Part shown: piece by piece, positions 53,550 through 63,730 of the stretch
Layout: every line of letters begins with the position of its first letter
Position numbering within the stretch: the first letter of the stretch is position 1
NCBI GenBank assembly: GCA_023213395.1
Contig: CM041465.1
Coordinates: 166,663,741-166,727,740, forward strand
Source of the DNA: Cycas panzhihuaensis
Taxonomy: Eukaryota; Cycadophyta
Direction: 5' to 3'
DNA length: 64,000 bases
Notes under the pieces: model-generated
What the model saw: the letters and a program-made list of their open reading frames with translations, nothing else
What the model was told of the DNA's origin: nothing
Databases searched by the model: none
Position numbers and translations under genes: made by a program

Positions 53550-54240
53550 ATCTGATACTAATTCCACTGAGTGAGATATATCAGGCCTAGTAGCTGTTAG
53601 ATAGACTAGACTTCCGATCATTTCTCTGTATAAGGTGATGTCTACTGCCTCCTCCGTATCATCTGCCATTAATTCACAATTTGTTTCCATGGGTGTGGCA
53701 CAAGAATTGTAATTTTTTATCTAAAACCTAGTTAACAGATCTCTGATGTATTTGCTCTGGGACAGAGTTACATAACCTTGTCGTTGATTTATTACTAATC
53801 CTAGGTAGTAGTTTAAGAGGCCCAAGTCTTTTATTTTAAATTCTTGCTTGAGTTCTTTTATGTCTTTAGTGGCTTCTTCATCATTTCCGGTGAGAAGCAT
53901 ATCATCGATATAAACAACAATTATTGTGATTTTGTCATCCTTTTTACTTATGTACAAGTTGGGGTCTGAATAACATCGTTTAAAATTGTTCTCGCATAGG
54001 TAATGATCTAATTTTGCGTACCAGAGTTACATAACCTTGTTGTTGATTTATTTCTAATCCTAGGTAGTAGTTTAAGAGGCCCAAGTCTGTTATTTCAAAT
54101 TCTTGATTGAGTTGTTCTTTTATGTCTTTAGTGGCTTCTTCATCATTCTCAGTGAGAAGCATATCATCGACATAAACAACAATTATTGTGATTTTGTCAT
54201 CCTTTTTACTTATGTTCAAGCTGGGGTTTGAATAACATCG
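53550..54240 (-). pseudogene. Copia-4 reverse transcriptase, 3' half with duplicated YxDD segment
   Basis: Two tandem stretches each read ISKKDDKITIIVVY(I/V)DDMLL followed by NDEEATKDIKE and DLGLLNYYLG. One has YIDD (53901-53912), the other YVDD (54163-54174). The period is 259 bp, so the frame shifts between them. The copies differ at about one base in ten, much more than the recent duplication in Copia-2. Confidence 0.88.
53764..54240 (-). repeat. 259-bp tandem duplication in reverse transcriptase
   Basis: Units begin at AGAGTTACATAACCTTG (53764 and 54023) and extend past AATAACATCGTTTAAAA. They have unequal indels (three bases near 53858 and 54116) and several substitutions. Confidence 0.88.
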
Positions 54241-54241
54241 T

Positions 54242-55144
54242 TTAAAACTGTTCTCGAGGAGCTTGCTTTAATCCATACAATGCCTTTTTTAGTTTGCATA
54301 CTAGATGCTCTTGTCCTTCTGTGACATATCCTTCGGGCTGTTTCATGCAAACTTCTTCTTCCAATTCTCCATTCAAAAAGGCACTTTTTACATCTAGTTG
54401 AGAGATTTTCCAATTCTGTGCAACAGCTAGTAGAATTATTGTCCTTACAATGTTCATCTTGGCCACAGGGGAGAAGGTTTCTTCAAAGTCTACTCCGACT
54501 GTTTGAGTGTATCCCTTCGCGACCAGTCGTGCTTTGTATTTCTGTATTTTGCCATTGGTTCCTTCCTTGACTTTATAGACCCGTTTGCAGCTGACAACAT
54601 ATTTGTTGGCAGGTAATTCTACCAATTCCCACGTCTGATTCTTCTTAATTGAATCCATTTCATTGTCCATGGTTGTCTTCCACACATGTTGATCTTTGGC
54701 TTCTTGGAAAGTCTGAGATTCGACTTTGCTTAGCAGGGCCTTTGGCTTTTGGCTTCTTGTTCTGTGTTCAAGCACATTGCCTTTTCCTTCCTCAATTGTT
54801 TTGATGAACCATCTAGGTAACTTCTTTTGTTTTTGTGTGCCTTTTTCAATGTCCGTCTCTTCCATTGGTTGTTCTATGACTGATTCTGCTTCATCTGTCA
54901 TTTCATTTTGGACTGACGAAGAGGAAGGGGATGATCCTGCAGAGGGTACTTCTTCTGGAGTGATTTTGGACACAGCTTCTTGTTTTGTCTCTTTCTCATT
55001 TTCTTCAATTATTCTAACTTGTGTAGTCTCATTTGAATTGTCTCCTTCATTGAAAACCACATCTCTACTTACATAGATTTTATTGGACTTAAGATCTATG
55101 CATTTGTAGGCCTTGGAGTTTTTACTATAGCTATCATAATACAT
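54242..55144 (-). CDS. Copia-4 integrase C-terminus, linker and reverse transcriptase 5' half
   Basis: This open frame of 300 codons begins with KNSKAYKCIDLKSNKIYVSR (integrase tail), passes through an acidic Ser-rich linker and continues with [36 protein letters not shown] and [13 protein letters not shown], the finger and palm blocks of RVT_2. It ends at the break into the duplicated segment. It is part of gag-pol, so it has no start of its own. Confidence 0.9.
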   Translation of the reverse strand: MYYDSYSKNSKAYKCIDLKSNKIYVSRDVVFNEGDNSNETTQVRIIEENEKETKQEAVSKITPEEVPSAGSSPSSSSVQNEMTDEAESVIEQPMEETDIEKGTQKQKKLPRWFIKTIEEGKGNVLEHRTRSQKPKALLSKVESQTFQEAKDQHVWKTTMDNEMDSIKKNQTWELVELPANKYVVSCKRVYKVKEGTNGKIQKYKARLVAKGYTQTVGVDFEETFSPVAKMNIVRTIILLAVAQNWKISQLDVKSAFLNGELEEEVCMKQPEGYVTEGQEHLVCKLKKALYGLKQAPREQF

Positions 55145-55581
55145 TCTATGCTTTTTGCATCTATTTTAAACCTTTTTTGGTCAGGTATGTGAACAAAAGC
55201 TTGGCTACCAAAAACTTTAAGTGAACTCACATCAGGTTTCCTACCTGTCCAGGCTTCTTCTTGGGTGATGTCCTTCAAAGGTTTTGTTGGACTTCGGTTT
55301 ATCAGGTAGCAAGTAGTACTTATTGCCTCTGCCCAATAACATTTTGGCACATTCTTTTCATAAACCATACTTCTTGCCATCTCCATTAAAGTCCTGCTTT
55401 TCTTTTCTACGACTTTGTTCGACTGTGGTGTGTAAGGAGTTGTGATCTGTCTACGAATTCCCTGGAACTTGCAATAGTTTAAGAATTCCTTTGATATGTA
55501 TTCACCCCCTCCATCTGATCTGATGCATTTAATTTTTGTTCCTAACTCCATCTCTGCTTCTGCTTTAAATTCTTTGAACAA
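55096..55581 (-). CDS. Copia-4 integrase core
   Basis: 161 open codons with FKEFKAEAEMELGTKIKCI, the second Asp in IRSDGGGEYISKEF, and TPYTPQSNKVVEKKSRT, where the catalytic Glu is kept but the Gly of the SNG motif is Lys. CYWAEAISTTCYLINRSPTK and VFGSQAFVHIPDQKRFKID follow. A small break separates it from the upstream frame at about 55585. Confidence 0.9.
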   Translation of the reverse strand: MFKEFKAEAEMELGTKIKCIRSDGGGEYISKEFLNYCKFQGIRRQITTPYTPQSNKVVEKKSRTLMEMARSMVYEKNVPKCYWAEAISTTCYLINRSPTKPLKDITQEEAWTGRKPDVSSLKVFGSQAFVHIPDQKRFKIDAKSIECIMIAIVKTPRPTNA

Positions 55582-55590
55582 TTCAAAAAC

Positions 55591-56340
55591 TTATGATTTG
55601 TTATGGAGAAAGTATACCCACACTTTCCGAGTAAAATCATCAATAAAGGTTAGGAAATACTTGCAACCATTGATTGAAAGTGGTGTGATGGGACCACAAA
55701 GGTCCGTATGAATCAATTCTAACTTTGATTGCGCTCTCCAAGTGCTTTCTTTAAATGGATGTCGGTGCTGTTTGCCAAATTGGCAACCTTTGCAGACAAA
55801 GTTATCGGAAGAGATATGAGGCAGCCCATTTACTATTCTTGATTTTTCCATTGATTTTAGTGTCTCAATTGGGAGATGTCCATACTTCAAATGCCAAATT
55901 TTATTACTAGTTTTGACAATAGTACAAGCTTTCTCTTCCACATTGGGAAGTACAGGATCTGACAAGAGTTTGTACAGATCATTACATCTTATGCCTTTTG
56001 CAAGGATTTCTCCTTTATTCTTTATGTCTAGAATGTGATAATATCCTTCTTCATCAAAAATTGTTCTTAATCCCTTTTTACTAAGTTGTGAAATAGAAAG
56101 AAGATTCATTTTTAGTCCAGGGACTAGCAAAACATTTTCAATTTTCTTTATATTTCCCTGCAGATTGATGGCGATGGTTCCAACCCCTTTTATATCAAGT
56201 GGGTATTTATCTCCTAGTTCAACCGATTTGTCGAAGTTGCAGGGCTTTAGAGTCTCAAACCAATCTTCACGGTTGGTCATATGTCGTGAAGCTCCTGAAT
56301 CAACATACCATATGTCGTCGTCTTTTAGACTGGTAGCCAA
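55591..56340 (-). CDS. Copia-4 protease, GAG-pre-integrase and integrase N-terminus
   Basis: 249 open codons. Near the start is an intact active site, DIWYVDSGASRHMT. VLLVPGLKMNLLSISQLSKK marks the end of the protease. IWHLKYGHLPIETLKSM and FVCKGCQFGKQHRHPF form the zinc segment, and LELIHTDLCGPI carries the first catalytic Asp, followed by FIDDFTRKVWVYFLHNKS. This is the best-preserved protease in the window. Confidence 0.93.
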   Translation of the reverse strand: MATSLKDDDIWYVDSGASRHMTNREDWFETLKPCNFDKSVELGDKYPLDIKGVGTIAINLQGNIKKIENVLLVPGLKMNLLSISQLSKKGLRTIFDEEGYYHILDIKNKGEILAKGIRCNDLYKLLSDPVLPNVEEKACTIVKTSNKIWHLKYGHLPIETLKSMEKSRIVNGLPHISSDNFVCKGCQFGKQHRHPFKESTWRAQSKLELIHTDLCGPITPLSINGCKYFLTFIDDFTRKVWVYFLHNKS

Positions 56341-56436
56341 GGCAACAATGAATGCAGTCTTTTCTTCCTCTTCTTCTGTTTTTTCCTTGCTATATCCTCC
56401 AACAGGTTGTTTCCCTTTCTGGATCTCACTCCTTCG

Positions 56437-57282
56437 TCATGGGCATTGATATGGATAATGCCTTGCACTTGCATGATGGTAGCAAATGTCAAAAATTATG
56501 CCATTCTTTGGAGATGTGCCCGATTTTACGCTTAAAGCAGTTACGGTATCTCTACTTCGTCCACGTCCTCTGGATTCTTGCCAACGTCCACGCCTTCTAA
56601 AGTCCGGTGTCGAGCCTCGTCCACGAGTCTGGTTTCTCTCACGTGGGCCTAGATTCAATCTAGATGCAAATGCATCTTCCAGTTTCGAAGAATCCTCATA
56701 CCTCTTGTTTCTCTGTTCCTCTCTTAACAGCAGCCCTGTTAATTCATCAAGAGTCATTTAATCAATTTGATCACTATTTGTGATAGTGTTAATGGTTATG
56801 TCGAAAGATTTTGGCAACTTGGTTGCTACCAGTTCCACCAACTCTTGTTTTGAGATCAAACCTCCTACACTCAATAGATTATTTCGAATTGAAATAACCT
56901 TGTGTATGAACTCTGTTACAGTCTCACTTTCTTTCATGTGCAGTCTATATAATTCTTCTTTAAGTGCAATTATCCTAGCTTTGTTCTTCTGCCCATACAA
57001 ATTCTCAAGACATTTCCAAATAGCAGAAGATGAATTCAGTTCTTCAACATATACCAAGATTGAGTCAGAAATTGACATTTTTAGGGTGAGCATTCCTATA
57101 TTATCTCTTTCCTCCTAATTTGCCAGCTTTGGATTTGAGCCATTTGGACGAATTTCAGTTCCATTTGCAATGTTCCAAGCATTTTTAACTCTCAAAATGG
57201 TTTCTACCTTAATCTTTCAGGCACGATAATTAGGATCAGTTAATTTTTCTTGTTCTGGCAAAGATATGAATGTAGAGGTCAT
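56437..57282 (-). pseudogene. Copia-4 gag, both zinc knuckles damaged
   Basis: From ATG 57282 the frame gives MTSTFISLPEQEKLTDPNYR, then a stop where Trp is expected, then an open frame (56758-57093) with IWKCLENLYGQKNKARII and LVELVATKLPKSFDITIN. The second frame (56437-56757) has LLREEQRNKRYEDSSKLED, an Arg/Gly-rich stretch and CYHHASARHYPYQC, a knuckle with His for the second Cys. The first knuckle is also broken (CFKRKIGHISKEW). Confidence 0.87.
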
Positions 57283-57970
57283 TGAACTTGAGAAAATCTG
57301 AGATAACAGAGTCTGAGGCGTACACTTGTACGGATTTTCGTACAAAAATGAAGCTCTACAGATTTGGACAAAATGCATCTCAAAAGAAAGAGGGTGAAGA
57401 GAGGATCTCGAATCTGGTATTAGTTTTCCAAAATAGCTTTTAGATTATGAAAAAATTGGCTCGAAAGACGAGGAGGCACGGTTACGGTAAAACACGATTT
57501 AGCTTGTATCTTCAAGAAAACTCCACCAAATTCCTCAATATCGGTCACAATGTCTTCTTAATACTAGTATGTAGAGTTTATAACAGATTTGATCCAAAAA
57601 TCTGTGAAAATATGAAAGAAATCTGTGAATATACCTCAAAACCCATGCGGACTGGTAATGTGGCCAAAACCGCCTTCAAACTTGCTCGGATGACTTCGAC
57701 CCTGAAGAGAAAAATGACGGGGAGGTCGAGATCTACTTGCTGGTGAAATTTTGTCTCAATCTGAGACACTTGATTTTCCCTATCTGCATACCGCATTTGC
57801 CTCATACATAGGTCATACAATGCCTTTAATCGTCTCCAGATTTGCCCTTCTAGCAATCTTGACTCTCAGTCTGGCCTTTGTTGGCTTCTGCATTTGCTGG
57901 CTTCTCTGCCTGTCTTGCACTAGGACTGCCTTTTTCAAACCCCAAACCCTCTCTCAAATAGGCAGGGTGA
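57283..57970 (-). promoter_or_regulatory. Copia-4 leader with conserved palindromic block
   Basis: At 57319-57334 the minus strand reads CCGTACAAGTGTACGC, nearly the palindrome of Copia-2 and preceded by the same GAAAAT, about 40 bp before the gag ATG. The rest shows no coding sequence. Confidence 0.5.
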
Positions 57971-57985
57971 CCTGCTTTGATACCA
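57971..57985 (-). other. Copia-4 primer-binding site
   Basis: Minus TGGTATCAAAGCAGG directly follows the 5' LTR. Confidence 0.85.
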
Positions 57986-58200
57986 TGTTAGCAATCTCAA
58001 TTGAGATGAAGCAAAGAAAACTTGTATTCCATGGAGATCTAGTCTCCTTTAAATATACATCTTGAAAGATGACCGTTACAAACTAAATTGTAACTGATCC
58101 ATACATGACAGCCAAGTGTCATTACCTTAAACTTAAGTTACATTTAAAGGTGTCCCAACATGACCCCTTTTGCACCTAGTTAAAACATTACATCTCAACA
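57986..58200 (-). repeat. Copia-4 5' LTR
   Basis: It pairs with 52766-52981 and is followed on the right by target-site copy ATGAA. Confidence 0.93.
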
Positions 58201-59552
58201 ATGAAAAGGTACATTGGTTACAAAAAGGTATGGTTATGACTTTGGGTCATAACCTTTCACTCAAAAGGCATCAAAAGGAGGTATTTAATGATACCTTGGG
58301 AATCAATTTAGGGGTGAGAGCCAAGATTCAATCCATGAGGCAGTAGAGGAGTACAGATACAAAGGAAGACAATATGGATTGAGGATTCAACAGATGCATT
58401 TCGTGATACATTCTGTTTTGGAATATATGTGATAGAATAGTGTGTATATGGCTAGAATGTATATAGGATACGTTCTAGAACCAAATGTACTGATCTTATT
58501 ACTTAATAAAGTGAAGAGTTACGTGAAAGATTGTGTATTAGGTGTGTCATGATGATTGCATAAGGAAAATATGTTGATTGATGTACTTCTGTGCTAAATT
58601 CATAATGACGTTGGGATGAATTAAGTGTGAATGTGTGATAATATTGTGTATGGAAGCCTTAATAATAGTTAACAGGAATATAAGCATGTTGATTGTATCT
58701 TAAGCTAGACTACCAACCAATGATCCCTTGACAAGCGAACCTATTTCAATAGGGAGATTGGAAAAGCCAATAGGCATATTGGACTTGAACAAAATGCAAA
58801 ACCTGATATTCAAAGATTAATTACTCCTTATTGGGAGATTTTATTTACCATGGGCTTGATTAAAATAGGGAGGAATGTGTTTTCTCTCATTAGCAGGTGG
58901 CTTTTTAATGTCTTTAAGTTGCTATATTGTCATTTGCCTCAAGCAATTTTGTCCAAAAATAATTAATTTTCACACTTGCCCTTTGCAAATTGAAAAAAAT
59001 GATTTTATCTACATGTAACCCCTACAATTTTGAAAAGAATGATGCTTTTTTTTTTGTTGTTGTTAAAGGCCTTATAGATGATGCAAAATGACATATTTGT
59101 GAATTGTTCCAATATTAAAGAGTATGCTAGGAATATGCTTTTTGAATATGCTAGGAATATACCAAAGCTAATATATAACTATAACTTTAGAAATCAAAAT
59201 TCTTTTTTATGCTTATAGCTCTCGTAATGATTTTCTTCACTACAATTTTTTTTCTTTTCAATTTCACCTCTTTCCCCCTGATTTTTGTGGCATTCGTGGG
59301 TGGATTAGTCTTGACTTTGCTTTGTGGCTATGTTTTTGAGTAGATGCGTGGCTTTGTGCTCTTAGATTTTTGGTGTCCAATTATGACAGTACTGGCATTT
59401 TCCCTCACACATTGCTTGGCAGGCATCTCACAAGTGAACAGACAATCCTCCTTCATTCTACTTCTAGGGCATCAAATTCTAGAGTCTTTTTTAGATTTTC
59501 TTGTTTAGGAATGGTGGTCTCTGGACTTCATGATCGTTTGTCATGATATTTT
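58201..59552 (-). other. Gypsy-3 leader (no gene seen)
   Basis: This is the part of Gypsy-3 between Copia-4 and the primer-binding site. It is AT-rich with short T runs; no coding domain is recognised. It may include further unrecognised insertions because it is long for such a leader. Confidence 0.45.
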
Positions 59553-59564
59553 GCTTTGATACCA
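59553..59564 (-). other. Gypsy-3 primer-binding site
   Basis: Minus TGGTATCAAAGC, two bases inside the 5' LTR. Confidence 0.8.
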
Positions 59565-59566
59565 TC

Positions 59567-59931
59567 TGATATAAAATGATGGTGATTGTAACTCAGAGAA
59601 TGTCTCTTGATTGTTGGATTGTTGAAGAGGGGGAGATGAAAAGACAATCTCTTCTATTATCTCTAGAATAATACAACCGCTAAACATTCATAATCAATCT
59701 GCACAATGATATGCCTCAATTTATATTACGGACCTTGTACCTAATCATCTAGTTATTCAATTAACTGTCTTAGTTAATTTTACAAACAATTAGCTAATCT
59801 CTAACTATCTAACTAATTAATACCTACCATCTAACTATAAATGCAAAGTCTTTATACACTTGTTACATTGAGTAATCCTTCGTTGAAAGGTGGATGAGAA
59901 TGGATATGCATTGGCATCTAATTTCTCATGA
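59567..59931 (-). repeat. Gypsy-3 5' LTR
   Basis: It starts TGATATAAAATGATGG on the plus strand, ends TTTCTCATGA and pairs with 47303-47661. Confidence 0.9.
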
Positions 59932-59936
59932 GATTT

Positions 59937-60208
59937 ATTTTTTGATTTTGCATATTCTTTTTGAGATCTTTGCACCTGTATAAAAATTTATAGGAAAAAC
60001 ATATAACAAGAGGCCATTTTGGAGCTCCATTCAAGTTCTAGTACTCAAAAGGTGGAGACAACCCCACTTCGATGAAACGCAGAGCACACCTTTGTGAAAA
60101 GACATGGTGTAGAAATATGTCAAACTTTTTAAACAAATTAAGGAGCTCCAACATACCTCACATGTAGTAATGTTGCTTAGTGACTTCATAAGGACGTTAT
60201 AGGGCATA
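59937..60208. other. Spacer or start of Gypsy-4
   Basis: No gene or LTR could be identified. The 5' LTR of Gypsy-4 is expected to the left, but I cannot see its edges. Confidence 0.4.
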
Positions 60209-61060
60209 ATGAAACAACTCATAGTGGACATTATTAGCCTAGTAGATGGTGTGGATAAAGCCCTTCACCTGAAAAGACAGGTAGGCATATCAGGTGGTGA
60301 CGAGACTATGAAAGAAAGGTTCTCACTTGAATCCAAAGGAGTAGAAGGCTCAATTATTAAGAAGATGAGGGTTCATCTAGAGTTCTTTGATCCAGACAAG
60401 AATCAATACGTATGTGCATGGTTAGCAAAGATGCAAACATATTTGACATGCAACCCTGTTTCGACAAGGGAAAAATCCTTTTTGCATCCTTGCATCTAAG
60501 CGATAGAGCATTACATTGGGTTGACATGGTGGCGCAACCATTATGAGAATACAACAAATTTCAATTGAGCTTTTTTCAAACAGGCAATTTGTGAGCAATA
60601 TGCAAATATATGGGACTGAGATTTTTATTCAAGACTCAATAGATTTCAACAAACGGGGATGGTACAACAATATACAGAGGAATTCTAGAACCTGTAGAGC
60701 ATGTTGCCTAATCAAATAAATGATAAGTTCCTATTGAAAACATATCTAGGAAGCTTAGAGGAAAGCATTTGATTTAGACTAGAGTCCTTAATAATCATCA
60801 ATTTCAGGCAAGTGATGGTTTAGGCCCGTAATGTTGAAGTTGAATTACAAGCAAACTTCACAATGTTGGAACCAAGAAGCAATCACAGTAATTATAAGGA
60901 TACGTTGCATGCGATCCCTATTTCATAGGTCTTAGGACCCATCTTGAATGCAATTGTTCATTGATAGCATAACACTTTAAACAAGGCATGTGTTTCAAAT
61001 GTGATAAAAAAATAGAGTAATGATCATTCATGTCTCTTTGGACAATCTACGCAAAAAATT
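60209..61060 (+). pseudogene. Gypsy-4 gag
   Basis: 60209-60499 has KKMRVHLEFFDPDKNQYVCA followed by AWLAKMQTYL, resembling the gag of plant chromoviruses. Later frames hold a CFKCDKK half-knuckle and DHSCLFGQ near 60990-61040, which together would make a CCHC motif but for a frameshift. Stops are frequent. Confidence 0.6.
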
Positions 61061-61099
61061 ATATGCAATGGAGAATGATAAGTCCATAATGGTGAGGAA

Positions 61100-61623
61100 A
61101 TACCAAACTCAACCATTGACAATGAACAAATCATTGAGGGCTTGGCTTTAGAGGAAGAAAATGACATCTTAGGCATGGAAATCTCTTTATAATCCATAAT
61201 AGGGGTCCTCACTTCATCCCTAACTTTACATCTTGAAGGAAAGATTAAAAACACCACCATAATAGTTATAATTGATGGTGGGACAACACATCATTTTATT
61301 AATCGACAGGTAGTTGAGAATGTGAAACTTCATGTTGCCCCACTTGAGTAGTTCCAGGTGGCCATAGCTAGAGGGAATACCATGCCAAGTGGTGGTGTGT
61401 GTCCAAAGGTCTCCCTATCAATGCTCAATTACATATTGTAGGCCTCGATGTTTGTAATGTTAGTAGGAGGGGTTATGTTGTATTAGGTGTGCAATGGTTA
61501 AGGATTTTGGGCTTGATTGTGATGAATTATGTAGCATTTCAAAATATGGTCAAAACTATACCATGTAACCGTTCAAATCAAAGGTCTTTGAACAAGGATT
61601 CCAACGGTTCAGATGAAAGTTAA
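61100..61623 (+). pseudogene. Gypsy-4 protease
   Basis: The active site reads VIIDGGTTHHFINRQV (Asp codon 61273-61275), with DGG instead of DSG or DTG. The end of the domain is in another frame, 61399-61623, with VVLGVQWLRILGLIVMNY, the conserved protease C-terminus. Confidence 0.78.
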
Positions 61624-61691
61624 TTATGACATCTATATCAAAAGTTATGATCGTTTAAAGTTTTCAGCCTGCTAGTTTTTGGAGAAGTTCT

Positions 61692-61799
61692 GGTTGACTT
61701 TTATTTGAGCAGTATTAAGAAGAATATTGCCCAGTTTGGTTGACTTCTATTTGAGTAGTATTAAGAAGAGCATCACTCAGTTTGGCTGACTTCTATTCT
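61692..61799. repeat. 46-bp tandem repeat, 2.3 copies
   Basis: Units begin GGTTGACTT, GGTTGACTT and GGCTGACTT at 61692, 61738 and 61784. Confidence 0.9.
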
Positions 61800-61863
61800 T
61801 ACTATTTTGATCACTATAAATAGGAAATTTGGGCCACATTCCAAGCCATCATTTAGAGATTTC

Positions 61864-61953
61864 TTTGGCTGTATATTTTCAGTTTTGGGGCTGCAATTAG
61901 CTTGCCCATTTGGGTGTATATTTTCAATTTTGGGGCTGCAATTAGCTTGCCCC
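61864..61953. repeat. 45-bp tandem duplication
   Basis: TTTGG(C/G)TGTATATTTTCA and the following GGGGCTGCAATTAGCTTGCC occur twice with three changes. The period keeps frame. Confidence 0.9.
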
Positions 61954-61955
61954 TT

Positions 61956-62560
61956 GAATAAGGCAACTATTAGAAACTACTTTCCTATCACACCCATAAA
62001 TGAACTCTTAGATGAGTTGTATGGAACCCATTTCTTTACGAAAATTGATTTGAGATTGGGACATTATCAAATCCATATTAGAGTGCATGACACAACAAAA
62101 ATGACGTTCCACACTCATGAGGGGTACAATGAGTTTAGAGTTATGTTGTTAAGATTGATGAATGCATTGGCTACTTCTCAATCCACCATGAAAAATAGAG
62201 TTTTGTTTTCTTTGATGATATCTTGATCTATAGCAAGTGTTGGGAAGAGCATTTACAACATGTTCAACAAGTACTATGAACTCTCCAAGACAATGCATTA
62301 TTTGCCAACAAGGCTAATTGTACCTTTGAGAGGTAAGAAATGAAATACCTTGGCCAAATTATCTTTAATGACAGAGCCAAGATGGATCTAAAGAAAAATA
62401 AAAGCAATATTAGATTGGGCCACTCCTCCACATGTAATGAAGGTGAAGGGATTTTTAAGAGCTGTAGAGTTCTACAAAAGGTTTACCAAAGGTTACGATT
62501 ATACAGCGATCCTCCTTTTAGACCTAATAAAAAAGGATGTGTTTAAATGAGATGATCGAG
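61956..62560 (+). pseudogene. Gypsy-4 reverse transcriptase (N-terminus missing)
   Basis: It begins abruptly at KATIRNYFPITPINELLDEL and continues with FFTKIDLRLGHYQIHIRV, MTFHTHEGYNEFRVM and the catalytic VFFDDILIYS (62208-62219) in a shifted frame. KYLGQIIFND and VEFYKRFTKGY mark the thumb. The usual SPFASPVVLVKKKDG-type block before it is absent. Confidence 0.85.
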
Positions 62561-62569
62561 CTGATAAAT

Positions 62570-62995
62570 CATTCAATGACCTTAAGAATATTATAACAGC
62601 TCTGCTTGCTCTTGTTATGCTTGATTTCAAACAACCATTTGTCTTACAATATGATGCATTAGGGAAATGATTGGGTGCCATCTTAATATAAAATGGTTTA
62701 TACCTATGAAGGTCGCAAATTCAAGGGGAAAGAGAAAGCATGGCATATCTACAAAAGGGAGATGTTGGCCATTATCCATGCAATTATGAAATGTTTGCAA
62801 TATTTACTGGGCAACAAATTCCAAGTTATGATAGATCATGATAGTTTTAAATATTTTTTAAAACAACCTACTTTGTTAGAATAACAACAGAGATGGGTAA
62901 GCAAATTACAAGCCTTTGATTTTGAAATAATTTATGAAGGGCAAAAGGAATGTTGTTCTAGATGCACTAGCATGAAAAGATGAAGGATTGTCATT
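62570..62995 (+). pseudogene. Gypsy-4 RNase H
   Basis: FVLQYDALGK followed by a stop, LGAILI, then in another frame KAWHIYKREMLAIIHAIMKC and VMIDHDSFKYFLKQPTLLE. The Asp, Glu and Asp positions of the active site can be traced. Confidence 0.8.
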
Positions 62996-63179
62996 AACTA
63001 CCCTGTTTGTAATAGCTCCCACATGGATCACCATAATACAATAGGAATATATTGACGATGTGTCAATCCAAGAACTTATTCAATAATTTGAAGACAATGC
63101 GTAGTTGTGGGGTAAGATATTCGAATGGGAAAACAACATGTTTTGGTGTAAGGATTGAATCTACTTAGCACCCAAGTCT

Positions 63180-63730
63180 ACATTTAAGAATACAACATTT
63201 AGGAATGTCATTCCACCCCTACTGCGAGACATATTGGGATAGACGAGACCTACAAAAGCATTAAGTGATCCTTCTTTTGGAGGGGGTTGAACAAAGACAT
63301 TCATTAGTTCATAATAGAATGTGATGCCTATTAGAGAAACAAGTTGGAGAAGGTTAAGACCTTGGGTCTTTTGTAGACATTATATGTTCTTGAGAAGAAA
63401 TGGGAAGAAATATCTATGGACTTTGTCAGAAGTTTGCCAAACTCATAAGGCAAGAATGTGATAATGGGGGTCATTGATCAACTTAACAAGTATGTTTTCT
63501 TCAGGGAGAACAACCTATTTTAACACTAGCAAAATTGTAGACATTTTTATAAAAGAGATCCATTGACTACATAGATTCCCAAAAATCATTGTGATTGATT
63601 AAGACATGAAATTCACAAGTGATTTTTAGAGAGAAACTTCCAATTTAATAGGAATTGAATTAAATATGAGCATTGCATACCATCCTCAAAGAGATGGTCA
63701 AACTAAAGTAGCGTGAATAAAAGTTTGGAA
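63180..63730 (+). pseudogene. Gypsy-4 integrase
   Basis: Pieces of the zinc segment (63200-63350) are followed near 63420 by a degenerate first-Asp region, FPKIIVID followed by a stop and DMKFTSDF (second Asp region, about 63580-63625), and AYHPQRDGQTKV (about 63678-63710), where Lys stands at the usual Glu position. Downstream sequence continues to the window edge with stops. Confidence 0.7.

Larger units (their letters stand above)
52766..58200 (-). mobile_element. Copia-4: LTR-bounded Ty1-copia element inside Gypsy-3
   Basis: LTRs at 52766-52981 and 57986-58200 differ at about ten positions and are flanked by ATAAA and ATGAA, a 5-bp target duplication with one change. All Copia domains are present over 5.4 kb. 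It has the longest gag-pol frames of the window (54242-55144, 300 codons; 55591-56340, 249 codons) and is among the younger insertions. It is related to Copia-2. A duplicated segment in the reverse transcriptase and scattered stops make it inactive. Confidence 0.94.
47303..59931 (-). mobile_element. Gypsy-3: chromovirus-like element with two nested insertions
   Basis: LTRs at 47303-47661 and 59567-59931 are flanked by GATTC (47298-47302) and GATTT (59932-59936), a 5-bp target duplication with one change. Reading leftwards it has a primer-binding site, leader, gag, protease, reverse transcriptase, RNase H, integrase and chromodomain-like tail. Copia-4 (52766-58200) and a SINE (50879-51077) are inside it, so the element proper is about 7.0 kb. 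Protein blocks and the polypurine tract resemble Gypsy-1, so the two are related. All domains are broken. Confidence 0.9.
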
